64,000 nucleotides of DNA from an uncultured Acetobacteraceae bacterium. Its GTDB lineage: Bacteria > Pseudomonadota > Alphaproteobacteria > Acetobacterales > Acetobacteraceae. The notes below the pieces were generated by a model that saw only the letters and a list, made by a program, of their open reading frames with translations, searched no databases and had not been told where the DNA came from. Of this stretch, positions 16,700 through 25,766 are shown in pieces (the stretch's first letter is position 1; each line of letters begins with the position of its first letter). Made by a program: the position numbers and the translations under genes. Location of the stretch: NCBI GenBank assembly GCA_903895595.1, contig CAITUP010000138.1, positions 27,912-91,911 on the forward strand, read 5' to 3'.

Positions 16700-17128
16700 A
16701 TGGCCAAACGGCAGAGCAACAGACCGGATCGACGCCTCTGCTCGGTTGGGTTACTGGATGCCTCGGAACTGGCACGCATCGCGGCGACGGCCCGATATGG
16801 GGGAAGCGCCAATCACAATCTGCATGCCGGCGATTACGGCTTCGTCCCGCCGAGCAATCCCCGTGCATCGAAATCGCTGTGCGACGACAAGCGGACGATC
16901 CTGAAATCGGAAGCGCAGGCGCTGATGATGGAAGGTATCCGGCGCGGCATGATCAGCCGCGTTGAATCCGGGCAACTTCCGAAGTACATCTGGGCCGTTG
17001 ACGAATTCGGCGAGGTCTTCGAAGCCAAGACTAAGCCCGGCCAGGAAACCGAGTACCATGGCTACCGCCTGGGCGACGACGAGCGGCAAATGCGTGCCGA
17101 AGTCCTGAAGGAATGGAACAGCCGATGA
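16700..17128 (+). CDS. hypothetical protein, toxin-like, 142 aa
   Basis: I do not recognise a named family. The core reads HAGDYGFVPPSNPRASKSLC, then a helical stretch, then YIWAVDEFGEVFEAKT and EYHGYRLGDDERQ. That beta-rich ending with a conserved-looking YHGY resembles small toxin or nuclease-like domains, but no catalytic set is certain. No signal peptide. It starts 8 bases after the MotB-like stop and its end overlaps the next gene (ATGA), so it is expressed with both. A toxin role is inference. Confidence 0.6.
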   Translation: MAKRQSNRPDRRLCSVGLLDASELARIAATARYGGSANHNLHAGDYGFVPPSNPRASKSLCDDKRTILKSEAQALMMEGIRRGMISRVESGQLPKYIWAVDEFGEVFEAKTKPGQETEYHGYRLGDDERQMRAEVLKEWNSR

Positions 17129-18405
17129 CCCAAGGGCTGGAAATCACCCTGGCGCCGGAGCGGCTCAGCGAAGGCTCCCCTGAGGAACGGGCAGCGTTCG
17201 GCCTTTTCGCGATCGGTTCCGGCAATGTCGCCCTCACCGAGGGCTACGACTCCTTCATCGACGCCCTTCGTCCGGGGCCGCTGGTGTCCGGTTATCACGC
17301 CGCCGAATGGTTCGCCGCCAACTGGTGGCGTCTGCGTTACGAACCCTATTCTCCCCGCTCTGCCGATTGGTGGCGCGCCCACCGCATGACCGCGATTGGC
17401 GAGGGATATGTATGGCCCAATATCGTCTTTCGAACCGACGGCGCACGGTCCGCGATCCTGTCCGAACCATCCAGCGATCCACAGGCAAAACCGTTCCGCT
17501 ATCTCGGTGCCAACCCATGGTTGGGACCATCGGTCGCGGTCGAAGAAGCCATCGACAATTTCCTTATGCGGATTGTCGGGCGATTGGCGGAACGCGGAAT
17601 CCGCGAAAGTAACCTCAATCGCCTTTGGACCGAGGTGCTGACCGAACGGCAGGATTCCGATCAGGCAGAACGGCGCCGGCTTGAGGCGTTGATGGGCTTC
17701 GATCCCGATGAAGCCGACGAACGCTTTATTCAGACGCTCCTCGATGACCGACAACGATTTGGCAGCGCGGCAGTGGACGAACTGGCAGCGGAAACCGCGG
17801 GAACCTCACCGCTGACATCCGAGCGCCTGCTTTCCATCGCCGCGCGTGAGGGAGCAATGATCAAGCGGTCCGATGCCATGACCCTTTCCGCCGACGTTCT
17901 GGCGGAAACGTGCTCGCGGCCGCTTGCGTGGCAGCAGGGACAACACGCCGCGCGCATGTTGCGTAAACAGGAAAACCTTGGGGACGCACCGATCGAGACG
18001 GCCCGACTCGCCGAAATGATTGGAGGCACCGGCATCGGGCCCGGTCGTGGCCAGCCGACGTCCCCTATCTCGTTCCTGTTTCCGGAGAGTTCGGTTAACG
18101 CGTCGATGGTGCTGCGGTCACGCTGGGAAACCGGGCGCCGTTTCGAATTGGCACGTCTGTTAGGCGATCATCTGCGGTTCGGGCAAACCGACCACCTGCT
18201 ACCGGCGACCGGCGCATATACCTTCCGCCAACAGGCGCAGCGCACCTTTGCCGCCGAACTCCTGAGTCCGCTGAACGTCGTAACGGATATGCTGCAAGGG
18301 GATTATTCGCCGGAAGCCATCGAGGACACTGCCCGGCATTTCAAAGTCTCGACGATGACGGTGGATAATCTGCTGCGCAACAACAACGTCTACGAAGCAG
18401 CCTGA
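17125..18405 (+). CDS. ImmA/IrrE-like protein with degenerate HExxH
   Basis: Protein of 426 residues. The N-terminus has an aromatic motif (AAEWFAANWWRLRYEP). The C-terminal third follows the ImmA/IrrE layout: FELARLLGDHL (340-350) stands where FxLAHELGHLL is expected, and QAQRTFAAELLSPLNVV plus HFKVSTMTVDNLL match the helix after it. The HExxH residues are replaced (R344, L345, D348), so peptidase activity is unlikely. A start at 17113 is also possible. It abuts ccmI tail to tail with no gap. It may sense or bind the preceding toxin-like protein (inference). Confidence 0.6.
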   Translation: MTQGLEITLAPERLSEGSPEERAAFGLFAIGSGNVALTEGYDSFIDALRPGPLVSGYHAAEWFAANWWRLRYEPYSPRSADWWRAHRMTAIGEGYVWPNIVFRTDGARSAILSEPSSDPQAKPFRYLGANPWLGPSVAVEEAIDNFLMRIVGRLAERGIRESNLNRLWTEVLTERQDSDQAERRRLEALMGFDPDEADERFIQTLLDDRQRFGSAAVDELAAETAGTSPLTSERLLSIAAREGAMIKRSDAMTLSADVLAETCSRPLAWQQGQHAARMLRKQENLGDAPIETARLAEMIGGTGIGPGRGQPTSPISFLFPESSVNASMVLRSRWETGRRFELARLLGDHLRFGQTDHLLPATGAYTFRQQAQRTFAAELLSPLNVVTDMLQGDYSPEAIEDTARHFKVSTMTVDNLLRNNNVYEAA

Positions 18406-19755
18406 TCACTTCCCCTTCAACGCCTCCAGCGCCGCCTGGATAGACTTCGCCTCTTCCCCGCCGGCCGGCAGCACCGCCAGCAGCCGAGTCCAGAACCCGC
18501 GCGCCGCCGCCGCGTCGCCCTTCTGCGCCGCCGCAAGCCCGAGATACCACAGCACCGCCGGCTGCCCCGGCGTCAGAGCCTCCATCCGCCGCAGCACCGC
18601 CACCGCACGCGCCGGAACTGGCGCCGTCGCAGACTGGTTCGCCAGCATCGCCTGCGCTGCCTGCTGCAAAATCCCGGCATCGTCCGGTTTCAGCATCACC
18701 GCGCGCTCATACGCATCGGCGGCCTTGTCGGTATCGCCCAGCACCCCATAGGCACGGCCGAGCCGCAGCCAGCCGTCGAGGTTGCTGGGATCGGTTTCCA
18801 TCTTGCTCGCCAGTTGCGTCACCATACCGCGCACCATCGCCTGACGGTCGGCCTCCGGCATTTGCGAGGCCGCTGCCATCGCCGCCGCGTCAGGACCGGG
18901 GGCGGCCGGTTTGCCCTCGGGCAGCGCCGGCACGGGCAAGCCCGCCGCCTTCGCGGCTTCCGCGATCCGTTGCACGATCGTGGCACGAGCCGGGGCATCC
19001 GCCGGCAGATCGGCCAGCAGCGCCTGCAACTGCGCCATCGCCTTGGCCGGATCGCCGTCCTGCCCTTCGGCCAGAGCCATGTAGTAGCGAGCCGCCTCGA
19101 TGGTCGGGTCCTTCACCAGCGCGGCGGCGAAGGCGGTGCGAGCGGCGGGCGGGACCGTGCCGCCCGAGGCCAAGGTCAGCATTTCGCCGAATGCCGTCAG
19201 TGTCTCCGGGTCCGACTGGCCGAGCCGGATGGCGCGTTCCAAGGCGGTGGCGGATTCGGCCCATTGGTCGGTATCGGCGGCGGCGCGGGCGTAGCGCAGC
19301 CACGCCTCGGGGTTGGATGGCTCCGCCTCGGTGCGCTGTTTCAGAGCCGCCAGCGCCTGACCGCCGACCGGTGGGGCATCGATCTTGCGCGACGCAAAGG
19401 GCATATCGGGCACGGATGGCGCGCCAAGACGCAGATACAACCCCACCGAGCCACCAGCGATCGACAGCGCGATGACAACGGCGGCGATGGGGCTCGCCCC
19501 GCCCCGAACCGCGCGGCCGGACGGTGCCGCGGCGGCGGCCAGCAGGCGGCGCTGGATTTCCAGGCGGGCGGCGGCAGCCTCGGCCTCGTTCAAAACGCCA
19601 CGGGTGCGGTCGCGTTCGAGTTCCCGCAACTGGTCGCGATAGACGGCCTGGTCGAAACTGCTGGCATCCGGGCCGGCGGGACCCGCGCGCAGCAGCGGCA
19701 CCAGGATCCCCAAGACGACAGCGAAGACGATGACCGCAAGGAGCAGCGCCAGCAT
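18406..19755 (-). CDS. ccmI: c-type cytochrome biogenesis protein CcmI
   Basis: Bipartite CcmI of 449 residues. The N-terminal membrane part has two hydrophobic segments (about 1-22 and 95-115) around a loop with YRDQLRELERDRTRGVLNEAE, typical of the family. The periplasmic TPR region follows (from about residue 150; AWLRYARAAADTDQW and WLRLGRAYGVLGDTDKAADAY). It presents apocytochrome c to the haem ligation complex with CcmF and CcmH. The start codon shares one base with the ccmH stop. The longer reading frame upstream belongs to ccmH. Confidence 0.9.
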   Translation of the reverse strand: MLALLLAVIVFAVVLGILVPLLRAGPAGPDASSFDQAVYRDQLRELERDRTRGVLNEAEAAAARLEIQRRLLAAAAAPSGRAVRGGASPIAAVVIALSIAGGSVGLYLRLGAPSVPDMPFASRKIDAPPVGGQALAALKQRTEAEPSNPEAWLRYARAAADTDQWAESATALERAIRLGQSDPETLTAFGEMLTLASGGTVPPAARTAFAAALVKDPTIEAARYYMALAEGQDGDPAKAMAQLQALLADLPADAPARATIVQRIAEAAKAAGLPVPALPEGKPAAPGPDAAAMAAASQMPEADRQAMVRGMVTQLASKMETDPSNLDGWLRLGRAYGVLGDTDKAADAYERAVMLKPDDAGILQQAAQAMLANQSATAPVPARAVAVLRRMEALTPGQPAVLWYLGLAAAQKGDAAAARGFWTRLLAVLPAGGEEAKSIQAALEALKGK

Positions 19756-20222
19756 CAGCCGTCTTCCCGCAGCAACCGGTCGAGCTGCTGCTGTTCGGCC
19801 ACCGTCAGCGGCGTCGGCCCAATACCGGGGCGACGGCGCAGCCACAGAAAGGAACCGATCAAGCCAAGCGCCAAAAGCCCAACCGGTCCGAACCACAACA
19901 CCCAGGTCGCGGGCTTCACCGGCGGGCGCAGCAGCACGAAATCGCCATAGCGCGAAACGACGGCGGCAGTTGCCTGGGCGTCGGTGTCTCCGGCGCTCAA
20001 CCGCTCCCGCACCAGCACGCGGATGTCGTGCGCGAGGTCGGCGTGGGATTCATCGATGGATTCATTCTGACAGACCAGACAGCGCAGTTCGGCGCTCACC
20101 GCTCGGGCGCGGGCTTCCATAGCCGGGTCGGGTAGGCGTTCGGCGGGTTCGACGGCGAGGGCCGTTGCGACGGACCAGACGATGAGCAAAAACGCAGCAA
20201 CCGGGCGGCCCAATACCCTCAT
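19755..20222 (-). CDS. ccmH: cytochrome c maturation protein CcmH
   Basis: Thiol oxidoreductase subunit of the haem ligase, 155 residues. A signal/anchor helix (about 5-23) is followed by the signature LRCLVCQNESIDESHADLA, whose CxxC reduces the apocytochrome haem-binding cysteines in the periplasm. RYGDFVLLRPP is also typical. A C-terminal transmembrane helix (WVLWFGPVGLLALGLIGSFLWLRRR) anchors it. Overlaps ccmG and ccmI at both ends. Confidence 0.95.
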   Translation of the reverse strand: MRVLGRPVAAFLLIVWSVATALAVEPAERLPDPAMEARARAVSAELRCLVCQNESIDESHADLAHDIRVLVRERLSAGDTDAQATAAVVSRYGDFVLLRPPVKPATWVLWFGPVGLLALGLIGSFLWLRRRPGIGPTPLTVAEQQQLDRLLREDG

Positions 20223-20755
20223 GACCCCCCCAGCGTCCGCAGCAATGGCAGCAATTCCTTCTCGATATCCGCCGGAGTCAGCGGACCGACGAAGCGCTTG
20301 CGGATGTGCCCGGCAGCGTCCAGCACGTAGGTCTCAGGCACGCCATAGACCCCGAAATCCAGCCCGGTGCGGCCCAACCGGTCGATCCCAATGGCGCGGT
20401 ACGGATCGCCCATCTGATCCAGCAGCCGCGTGGAATCCTCAGGTTTGTCCTTGTATGCGATCCCGTACACCGCCACTTTCCCAGTCGCCGCCAGACGCAT
20501 CAGCAGCGGATGCTCCTGCCGGCACGGCACGCACCAGGAGGCGAAGAAATTGATCACCGCCGGCTGGCCGCGCAACGTGTCGCGGGCCAAAGCCTTCCCA
20601 TCCCGCAGTCCGGGAAGATCGAACGCCGGCGCTTCCTTGTCGATCATCGCCGACGGCAGCGCGTGCGGATCGTAGCCCGGCTGCAGCACCACAAAGAAGT
20701 AGGCAGCGAGAACCAGGAACAGCGCCACCGGTACCAGTGCAATCACGCGGCGCAT
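20219..20755 (-). CDS. ccmG: CcmG/DsbE thiol:disulfide interchange protein
   Basis: Membrane-anchored periplasmic thioredoxin of 178 residues. One N-terminal helix (about 4-27) precedes a thioredoxin fold with active site WCVPC (NFFASWCVPCRQEHP) and the cis-proline region GVYGVPETYVLD, both diagnostic of CcmG. It passes electrons to CcmH and apocytochrome c. It starts 3 bases after the ccmF stop and overlaps ccmH by 4 bases, all in one operon with hemA. Confidence 0.95.
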   Translation of the reverse strand: MRRVIALVPVALFLVLAAYFFVVLQPGYDPHALPSAMIDKEAPAFDLPGLRDGKALARDTLRGQPAVINFFASWCVPCRQEHPLLMRLAATGKVAVYGIAYKDKPEDSTRLLDQMGDPYRAIGIDRLGRTGLDFGVYGVPETYVLDAAGHIRKRFVGPLTPADIEKELLPLLRTLGGS

Positions 20756-20758
20756 GGT

Positions 20759-22741
20759 CTACTCGCCTGCCGCCGGAACCGCCGCACCACGCCCGGACCG
20801 CGCCGCTGCGCCAACCCGCCAGCGCCGGTCGCTCAGACTGATCAGGCCGCCGCCCGCCATGATCAGGCAGCCCAGCCAGATCCAGGACACGATGGGTTTC
20901 CAATAGGCACGCACCGTCCAATGCCCCGCGGCATCCGCTTCCCCGAGCGCGAGATACAGATCGGCGACCAGCCCGCCCCGGATCGCGGTTTCCCCGGTTG
21001 TCTGCTTTTGCAGCGGGAAGAAGCGGCGTTCCGGATACATCGTCGCCACCGTCTCGCCCGCCTTGCTGATAACGATCGTCGCTCGGTCGGCCGAAAAATT
21101 AGGGCCCGGCACTTTGTCCATCGCCTGCAAGCGGATCTCGAACGCGGCCAAACGCATCGAACCGCCGACCGGCAGCACCTCGATGGCCTCCTGACTGAAG
21201 GCCGAGGCCGAAACGCCGGCCACGAACACCGCCAGCCCGAAATGCGCCGCGCTCATGCCATACGCTGCCCGCGGCAGGTTCACCGCTCGGCGGACGCTGT
21301 CGGCGAGCGGCATGCGGAACAAGCGGATGCGGTCGGCCCATTCGGTGATCACCGCGCCGGCGAGCCACACGGCGATCGCAATGCCCAGCACCGCCAGCAC
21401 CGGCCCGCCATAGGTCATATAGAACAGGATCAACCCCGCGATCAGGCTGACCGCGAACGCCACCGACAGCCGCTGCAAGGCGCCCAGCAGATCGCCGCGT
21501 TTCCAGGCGAGCATCGGGCCGATGCCGACGGCGACGATCATCGGTACCATCAGCGGCACGAAAGTCCGGTCGAAGAACGGGTAGCCCACCGACAGCTTCG
21601 GCCCGTTCATCGCATCGAGGAACAGCGGATACAGCGTTCCCAGGAACACCGTCGCGCAACCGCATGACAGTAAAAGATTGTTCAGGACCAGAGATCCCTC
21701 GCGCGACACCGGTGCGAACAACCCGCCCCCCTGCAACTTCGGCGCCCGAAACGCATACAACGCGAGCGAACCACCGATCGCAACCAACAGAAGCAACAGG
21801 ATAAACGTGCCGCGCGCCGGGTCCGTCGCGAAAGCATGCACCGAGGTCAAGACGCCAGACCGCACCAGGAAGGTCCCGACCAGGGACAAGGAGAATGTCA
21901 CGATCGCCAGCAGAATGGTCCAGGTCTTCAGCGTGTCCCGCTTCTCCACCACGATGGACGAATGGATCAGCGCGGTGCCGGCGAGCCAGGGCATGAACGA
22001 CGCGTTCTCCACCGGGTCCCAGAACCACCAGCCACCCCAGCCCAACGTGTAGTACGCCCACCAGCTGCCCATCGCGATGCCGACCGTCAGCGCGCACCAG
22101 GACGCCAACGTCCAAGGCCGGACCCAGCGCGCCCAGGCGGCGTCCACCTTGCCCTCGATCAACGCGGCGACGGCGAAGGCGAAAGCGACGGAGAAGCCGA
22201 CATAGCCAAGGTAGAGGAACGGCGGATGGAACGCCAAGCCGGGGTCCTGCAGCACCGGGTTCAGGCCGTGCCCGTTTGCCGGCGGGTTCGGGGCGCGGAG
22301 AAACGGGTTGGAGGTGAACAGGATGAACAGCAGGAACCCGACGCCGATCATTCCCTGTACCGACAGCACGCGGGCCCGCAGCGGCGGGGGTAGATTATCG
22401 CTGAATAGCGCCACCGCTGCTGCGCAGAGCGACAGCATGAACACCCACAGCAGCATGGAACCCTCATGGTTCCCCCAGACACCGCTGATTTTGTAGAGCA
22501 GCGGTTTGTCGGTGTGGCTGTTCTCGATGACGTTGACGACCGAAAAATCGGACGTGACGTACGCATGCATCAGCGCGGCCATGGCCATCGCGATCAGCGC
22601 GAACACCGCGAAGGCGCAGGTCCGTCCGGTGTCCATCCACCCGATATGCCGCCGGCTGGCGCCAACCAGCGGCACCGTCGCCTGAATACAGGCAACGCAC
22701 AGCGCCAGGATCAGGCAGAAATGGCCGAGTTCAACGATCAT
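20759..22741 (-). CDS. ccmF: haem lyase subunit CcmF
   Basis: Integral membrane haem ligase of 660 residues, the usual CcmF length. The first landmark [13 protein letters not shown] lies near residue 90. The tryptophan-rich haem-handling WWD domain ([18 protein letters not shown]) lies near 235-255. About 14 hydrophobic segments follow the family pattern. It attaches haem to apocytochrome c with CcmH and CcmI. The start overlaps the hemA stop by 4 bases, an unusual direct coupling to haem synthesis. ccmABCDE are not in this window. Confidence 0.95.
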   Translation of the reverse strand: MIVELGHFCLILALCVACIQATVPLVGASRRHIGWMDTGRTCAFAVFALIAMAMAALMHAYVTSDFSVVNVIENSHTDKPLLYKISGVWGNHEGSMLLWVFMLSLCAAAVALFSDNLPPPLRARVLSVQGMIGVGFLLFILFTSNPFLRAPNPPANGHGLNPVLQDPGLAFHPPFLYLGYVGFSVAFAFAVAALIEGKVDAAWARWVRPWTLASWCALTVGIAMGSWWAYYTLGWGGWWFWDPVENASFMPWLAGTALIHSSIVVEKRDTLKTWTILLAIVTFSLSLVGTFLVRSGVLTSVHAFATDPARGTFILLLLLVAIGGSLALYAFRAPKLQGGGLFAPVSREGSLVLNNLLLSCGCATVFLGTLYPLFLDAMNGPKLSVGYPFFDRTFVPLMVPMIVAVGIGPMLAWKRGDLLGALQRLSVAFAVSLIAGLILFYMTYGGPVLAVLGIAIAVWLAGAVITEWADRIRLFRMPLADSVRRAVNLPRAAYGMSAAHFGLAVFVAGVSASAFSQEAIEVLPVGGSMRLAAFEIRLQAMDKVPGPNFSADRATIVISKAGETVATMYPERRFFPLQKQTTGETAIRGGLVADLYLALGEADAAGHWTVRAYWKPIVSWIWLGCLIMAGGGLISLSDRRWRVGAAARSGRGAAVPAAGE

Positions 22742-23955
22742 GCCGCCGCGCGGCGGGCCGGCTGAACGATCGCGAGCAGCGCGGTCACCAGTTCGTCCAT
22801 CATCGCGTCGGTGTGCAGCGGCCCCGGCGTGAAGCGCAGGCGTTCCTCGCCCCGTGGCACCGTCGGGTAGTTGATCGGCGTCGCGTACATGCCGAACTCG
22901 TTCAGCAGCCGCTGGCTGACTTCCATCACCAGCTCCGCCCCGCCGATATGCAGCGGCACGATGTGGCTGTCCGACTCGATCCGCGGCAGGCCGGCAGCAT
23001 CGAACCGGCGCTTCAACGCGTCCGCCCGCTCGAACAGCTTGTCGCGGCGGGCCTGATCGGCGCGCACATGCCGGACGGCCGCAAGCGCGGCGGCGACGGT
23101 GGTCGGCGGCAGCGTCGTGGTGAAAATGAACCCAGGCGCGGTGGAGCGGATGAAATCCACCACATCCGTATCGCCCGCGATGTAGCCGCCATGGCAGCCG
23201 AAGGCCTTGGCCAAGGTGCCCTCGATGATATCGACCCGATGCGCTACGCGGTCGCGTTCCGACACGCCGCCGCCATTGGGGCCGTACATCCCGACGGCAT
23301 GCACCTCATCCAAATAGGTCATCGCCCCATAACGCGCCGCCAGATCGCAGATCGCGCCGATGGGGGAGATGTCGGCATCCATGGAATAGACCGACTCGAA
23401 GGCGATCAGCTTCGGCGCGGCGGCCGGCGCGGCGCGCAGCAGCGATTCGAGATGCGCCATGTCGTTGTGGCGGAAGATATTGACGATGGCGCGCGATCCC
23501 TTGATCCCCGCGATCATCGAGGCGTGGTTCTTGGCATCCGAGAACACCTGCCACCGTTCGTCCGGTCCGTTGGGCAGGCTGTTCAAAATGGTGGACAGCG
23601 AGGCCTGATTGGACACGAAGCCCGAGGTGAACAACAGCGCCGACTGTTTGCCGTGCAAATCGGCCAATTCATGCTCCAGCGCGTCGATCAGCGGGCTTGT
23701 GCCGCTGATGTTGCGCGTGCCCCCGGCGCCCACGCCCATGGTGCGCGCCGCTTCGACCGCTGCTTCGACCAGCACCGGATGCCCGCCCATCGCCAGATAA
23801 TCGTTGGACGACCATACGGTCACATCCCGCCCGTCGGTATCCTTGTAGCGCGGAAATCCGTCCGCCTGCTTCAGCAACGGCGTAAACACCCGATAGCGAC
23901 CCTGCGCGCGGATCGATTCCAACGACTGGCGGCAAAAGGCGTGAAATGCGTTCAT
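22738..23955 (-). CDS. hemA: 5-aminolevulinate synthase
   Basis: PLP enzyme of 405 residues that condenses glycine and succinyl-CoA into 5-aminolevulinate, the first step of haem synthesis by the C4 pathway found in alphaproteobacteria. Conserved features are [21 protein letters not shown], the cofactor Asp/His in [12 protein letters not shown] and the Schiff-base Lys250 in [12 protein letters not shown]. Start at MNAFHAF with a GGAGAAAG-type ribosome site about 9 bases upstream. It leads a hemA-ccmF-ccmG-ccmH-ccmI operon and has an FNR-type box upstream. Confidence 0.96.
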   Translation of the reverse strand: MNAFHAFCRQSLESIRAQGRYRVFTPLLKQADGFPRYKDTDGRDVTVWSSNDYLAMGGHPVLVEAAVEAARTMGVGAGGTRNISGTSPLIDALEHELADLHGKQSALLFTSGFVSNQASLSTILNSLPNGPDERWQVFSDAKNHASMIAGIKGSRAIVNIFRHNDMAHLESLLRAAPAAAPKLIAFESVYSMDADISPIGAICDLAARYGAMTYLDEVHAVGMYGPNGGGVSERDRVAHRVDIIEGTLAKAFGCHGGYIAGDTDVVDFIRSTAPGFIFTTTLPPTTVAAALAAVRHVRADQARRDKLFERADALKRRFDAAGLPRIESDSHIVPLHIGGAELVMEVSQRLLNEFGMYATPINYPTVPRGEERLRFTPGPLHTDAMMDELVTALLAIVQPARRAAA

Positions 23956-23990
23956 GCTAAGGCACTTTCTCCGAGGCTCGGCCAGCGGCA

Positions 23991-24004
23991 TTGACCTGGG
24001 TCAA
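23991..24004. promoter_or_regulatory. FNR/CRP-type box upstream of hemA
   Basis: TTGAC-CTGG-GTCAA is a perfect 5-4-5 dyad of the FNR/FixK/Dnr operator type (FNR consensus TTGAT-N4-ATCAA; the C/G form is seen with Dnr/NnrR-like members). It is centred about 42 bases before the hemA start codon. Oxygen-responsive FnrL control of hemA is known in Rhodobacter. Control of this operon is inferred from the motif and its position. Confidence 0.6.
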
Positions 24005-24172
24005 CCTAACCGATGCGAGCCGGCACCGATAGGTGGCTTACCGCGAATTAAAAGTCAGACAACCGCGCGTTGCAGTGCCGTGGCGGGTAGCAGCCATGTT
24101 CCGATGATCTTTGCGTCCCGGCAAGCCCGTGCCCTAAATTCCGCTGCGGTGCAACATAACAGGAGTCCTCCC

Positions 24173-24808
24173 ATGCCGTTGAGCGCGCCCGCCGCACGCG
24201 AAAAGCAGCACACGCGTTCCATCCGGATCGACGGATATCGCCGGGAAGACGGTCTGTACGACATCGAAGCTCACCTCACGGACGTGAAAACCTTCGGTCA
24301 GACGAACTTCGACCGTGGTTTCATCCCCGAGGGTGAACCGATTCACGATATGTGGCTGCGATTGACCATCGGCGAGGGCATGGAGATCGTCGGCGTCGAG
24401 GCCGTCAGCGACAAAACACCCTACCGGATGTGCCCGACAGCCGCGCCGAATTTCAGCCGCCTGGTCGGCATGCGGATCAAGGCCGGCTTCCTGCGCGACG
24501 CCAACCACGCCGTCGGCGGCACAATCGGTTGCACACATCTGCGTGAACTGCTCCAGCAGATGGCCACCACCGCCTTCCAAACCATCAACCCCGCCCGAGT
24601 CCGCAAGGAAATGCGTGCCAGCGGCGAAGTCCCGCCGAACGGCAGCGATGTCGTCGACGCCCGCATCACCGAGAAGATGGGCGGGCCGCCGAAGATCCTG
24701 AATACCTGCCTCGCCTACAGCGACGAAGGCCCGCTGGTGAAGCGCCGCTGGCCGCACCTTTATAAAGGTGCGGACGCGGTCCCGGAAACGGCGGCCGCCG
24801 CGGACTAA
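24173..24808 (+). CDS. DUF2889 domain protein
   Basis: DUF2889 protein of 211 residues, function undetermined. Landmarks are the opening MPLSAPAAREKQHTRSI, the GYRREDGLYDIEAHLTDVKTF segment, and the Cys/His-containing TIGCTHLRELL near the middle. A metal site is conceivable but unproven. AGGAG sits 7 bases before the ATG. The stop overlaps the convergent RHH gene by 4 bases. Members are commonly found in proteobacterial catabolic regions. Confidence 0.8.
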   Translation: MPLSAPAAREKQHTRSIRIDGYRREDGLYDIEAHLTDVKTFGQTNFDRGFIPEGEPIHDMWLRLTIGEGMEIVGVEAVSDKTPYRMCPTAAPNFSRLVGMRIKAGFLRDANHAVGGTIGCTHLRELLQQMATTAFQTINPARVRKEMRASGEVPPNGSDVVDARITEKMGGPPKILNTCLAYSDEGPLVKRRWPHLYKGADAVPETAAAAD

Positions 24809-25113
24809 GCGGCCGTTCGGGTCTGCTGCGGCTCCTCGAACCGGGGAGTCGGCATCAGCCGCCCATGCCCAGCCTGAATGTGCCCGGCCTCGGTCGCTGC
24901 ATCTCGGAAGTATTCGAGCACGAATACCCGCACGGCGCTGGTGCGCCCGCCCGGATGCTCGTTTGCTTCCACCTTACGGACAAGGCCGCTCAGGTCCTTA
25001 CCCTCCCGTTCGCCGATTTCCACCAGCGCGTCCCATAACTCGGGCTCCAGCCGCATGCTGGTGCGCCCACGCTTGGCAATGACATTACGATTGATCAGAC
25101 GACTCGCCGTCAC
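24805..25113 (-). CDS. ribbon-helix-helix (RHH_4) protein
   Basis: Small putative DNA-binding protein of about 102 residues. The segment RTSMRLEPELWDALVEIGEREGKDLSGLV is the RHH_4 signature: a beta strand followed by two helices, as in Arc/MetJ-type dimers. A tail with EYFRDAATEAGH and a Gln/Thr-rich end follows. I chose the GTG at 25113 with GGGGG about 7 bases before it; the ATG at 25146 is an alternative and would add 11 residues. Targets are unknown; the divergent GNAT gene is a candidate. Confidence 0.7.
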   Translation of the reverse strand: MTASRLINRNVIAKRGRTSMRLEPELWDALVEIGEREGKDLSGLVRKVEANEHPGGRTSAVRVFVLEYFRDAATEAGHIQAGHGRLMPTPRFEEPQQTRTAA

Positions 25114-25189
25114 GGCAGCCCCCACTGTTTGAACCGGGAGCATTGGACCATACAGAAGGTTAAGAAATCGTTTACGCGACACAAAAAAC

Positions 25190-25252
25190 TTGCAGACGCA
25201 CGCATGTTTTTTTCTATTATATAGGCAATATATGCCCGGCAAAAATTGCCGG
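25190..25252. promoter_or_regulatory. AT-rich divergent promoter region with hairpin
   Basis: A local AT-rich stretch between the divergent RHH and GNAT genes. TTGCAG (25190) and TATTAT (25215) could be -35/-10 boxes for the GNAT gene, though the 19-base spacing is long. A perfect 7-bp stem, CCGGCAA-AAA-TTGCCGG, is at 25236-25252, just before the GNAT ribosome site (CGGAGGAG), and could be an operator or leader hairpin. Confidence 0.4.
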
Positions 25253-25277
25253 CCGCCCCATAACGGAGGAGCATCGT

Positions 25278-25706
25278 ATGCAACCGGTCCTGACCCTGTC
25301 CAGCAGCCCCGAACCGGAGGCCCGCGCCGTCATCGGCGATGGGCTGAATGCCTATAACGATGCGATCGTCGGCTACGCCGACCGGATGCCGCTGACAGTA
25401 AAGGTAACCGACCCCGAGACCGGTTCGGTCATCGGCGGAATCAGCGGCGGCACCTCCCTCGGGCTGTTGTTCGTCGATCTGGTGTTCCTGCCCGACACGC
25501 TCCGCGGCCAGGATGTCGGGTCCCGCATGATGGCCATGGCCGAGGACGAAGCCCGACGCCGGGGCTGCCGAGCGGGGATGCTGTACACGATCAGCTTCCA
25601 GGCGCCGGAGTTCTACCGAAAGCTCGGTTGGCGCGTCTTCGGGGAAATCCCGTGCGATCCGCCGGGCACCAGCCGGTTCTTCCTGACCAAGACGTTCCGC
25701 GATTGA
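25278..25706 (+). CDS. GNAT family N-acetyltransferase
   Basis: Acetyl-CoA-dependent acyltransferase of 142 residues. Motif A appears as VFLPDTLRGQDVGSRMMAMAEDEARRRG (about residues 72-98), with the pyrophosphate-binding QDVGS in the R/QxxGxG position. The YTISFQAPEFYRKLGWRVFGEI ending is typical of GNATs acting on small molecules. Strong GGAGGAG ribosome site. The acceptor is unknown. It is divergent from the RHH gene, which might regulate it. Confidence 0.85.
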   Translation: MQPVLTLSSSPEPEARAVIGDGLNAYNDAIVGYADRMPLTVKVTDPETGSVIGGISGGTSLGLLFVDLVFLPDTLRGQDVGSRMMAMAEDEARRRGCRAGMLYTISFQAPEFYRKLGWRVFGEIPCDPPGTSRFFLTKTFRD

Positions 25707-25766
25707 CACCCCGGACACCGCCGGGTCATGCTGGTGCCATAAAAACGTAACGGGGAGTTCGCCGTC

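Noticed and set aside
18406..23955. Loss of cytochrome c maturation genes ccmABCDE
   Set aside because: They are only absent from this window; in many alphaproteobacteria they lie elsewhere, so no loss can be claimed.
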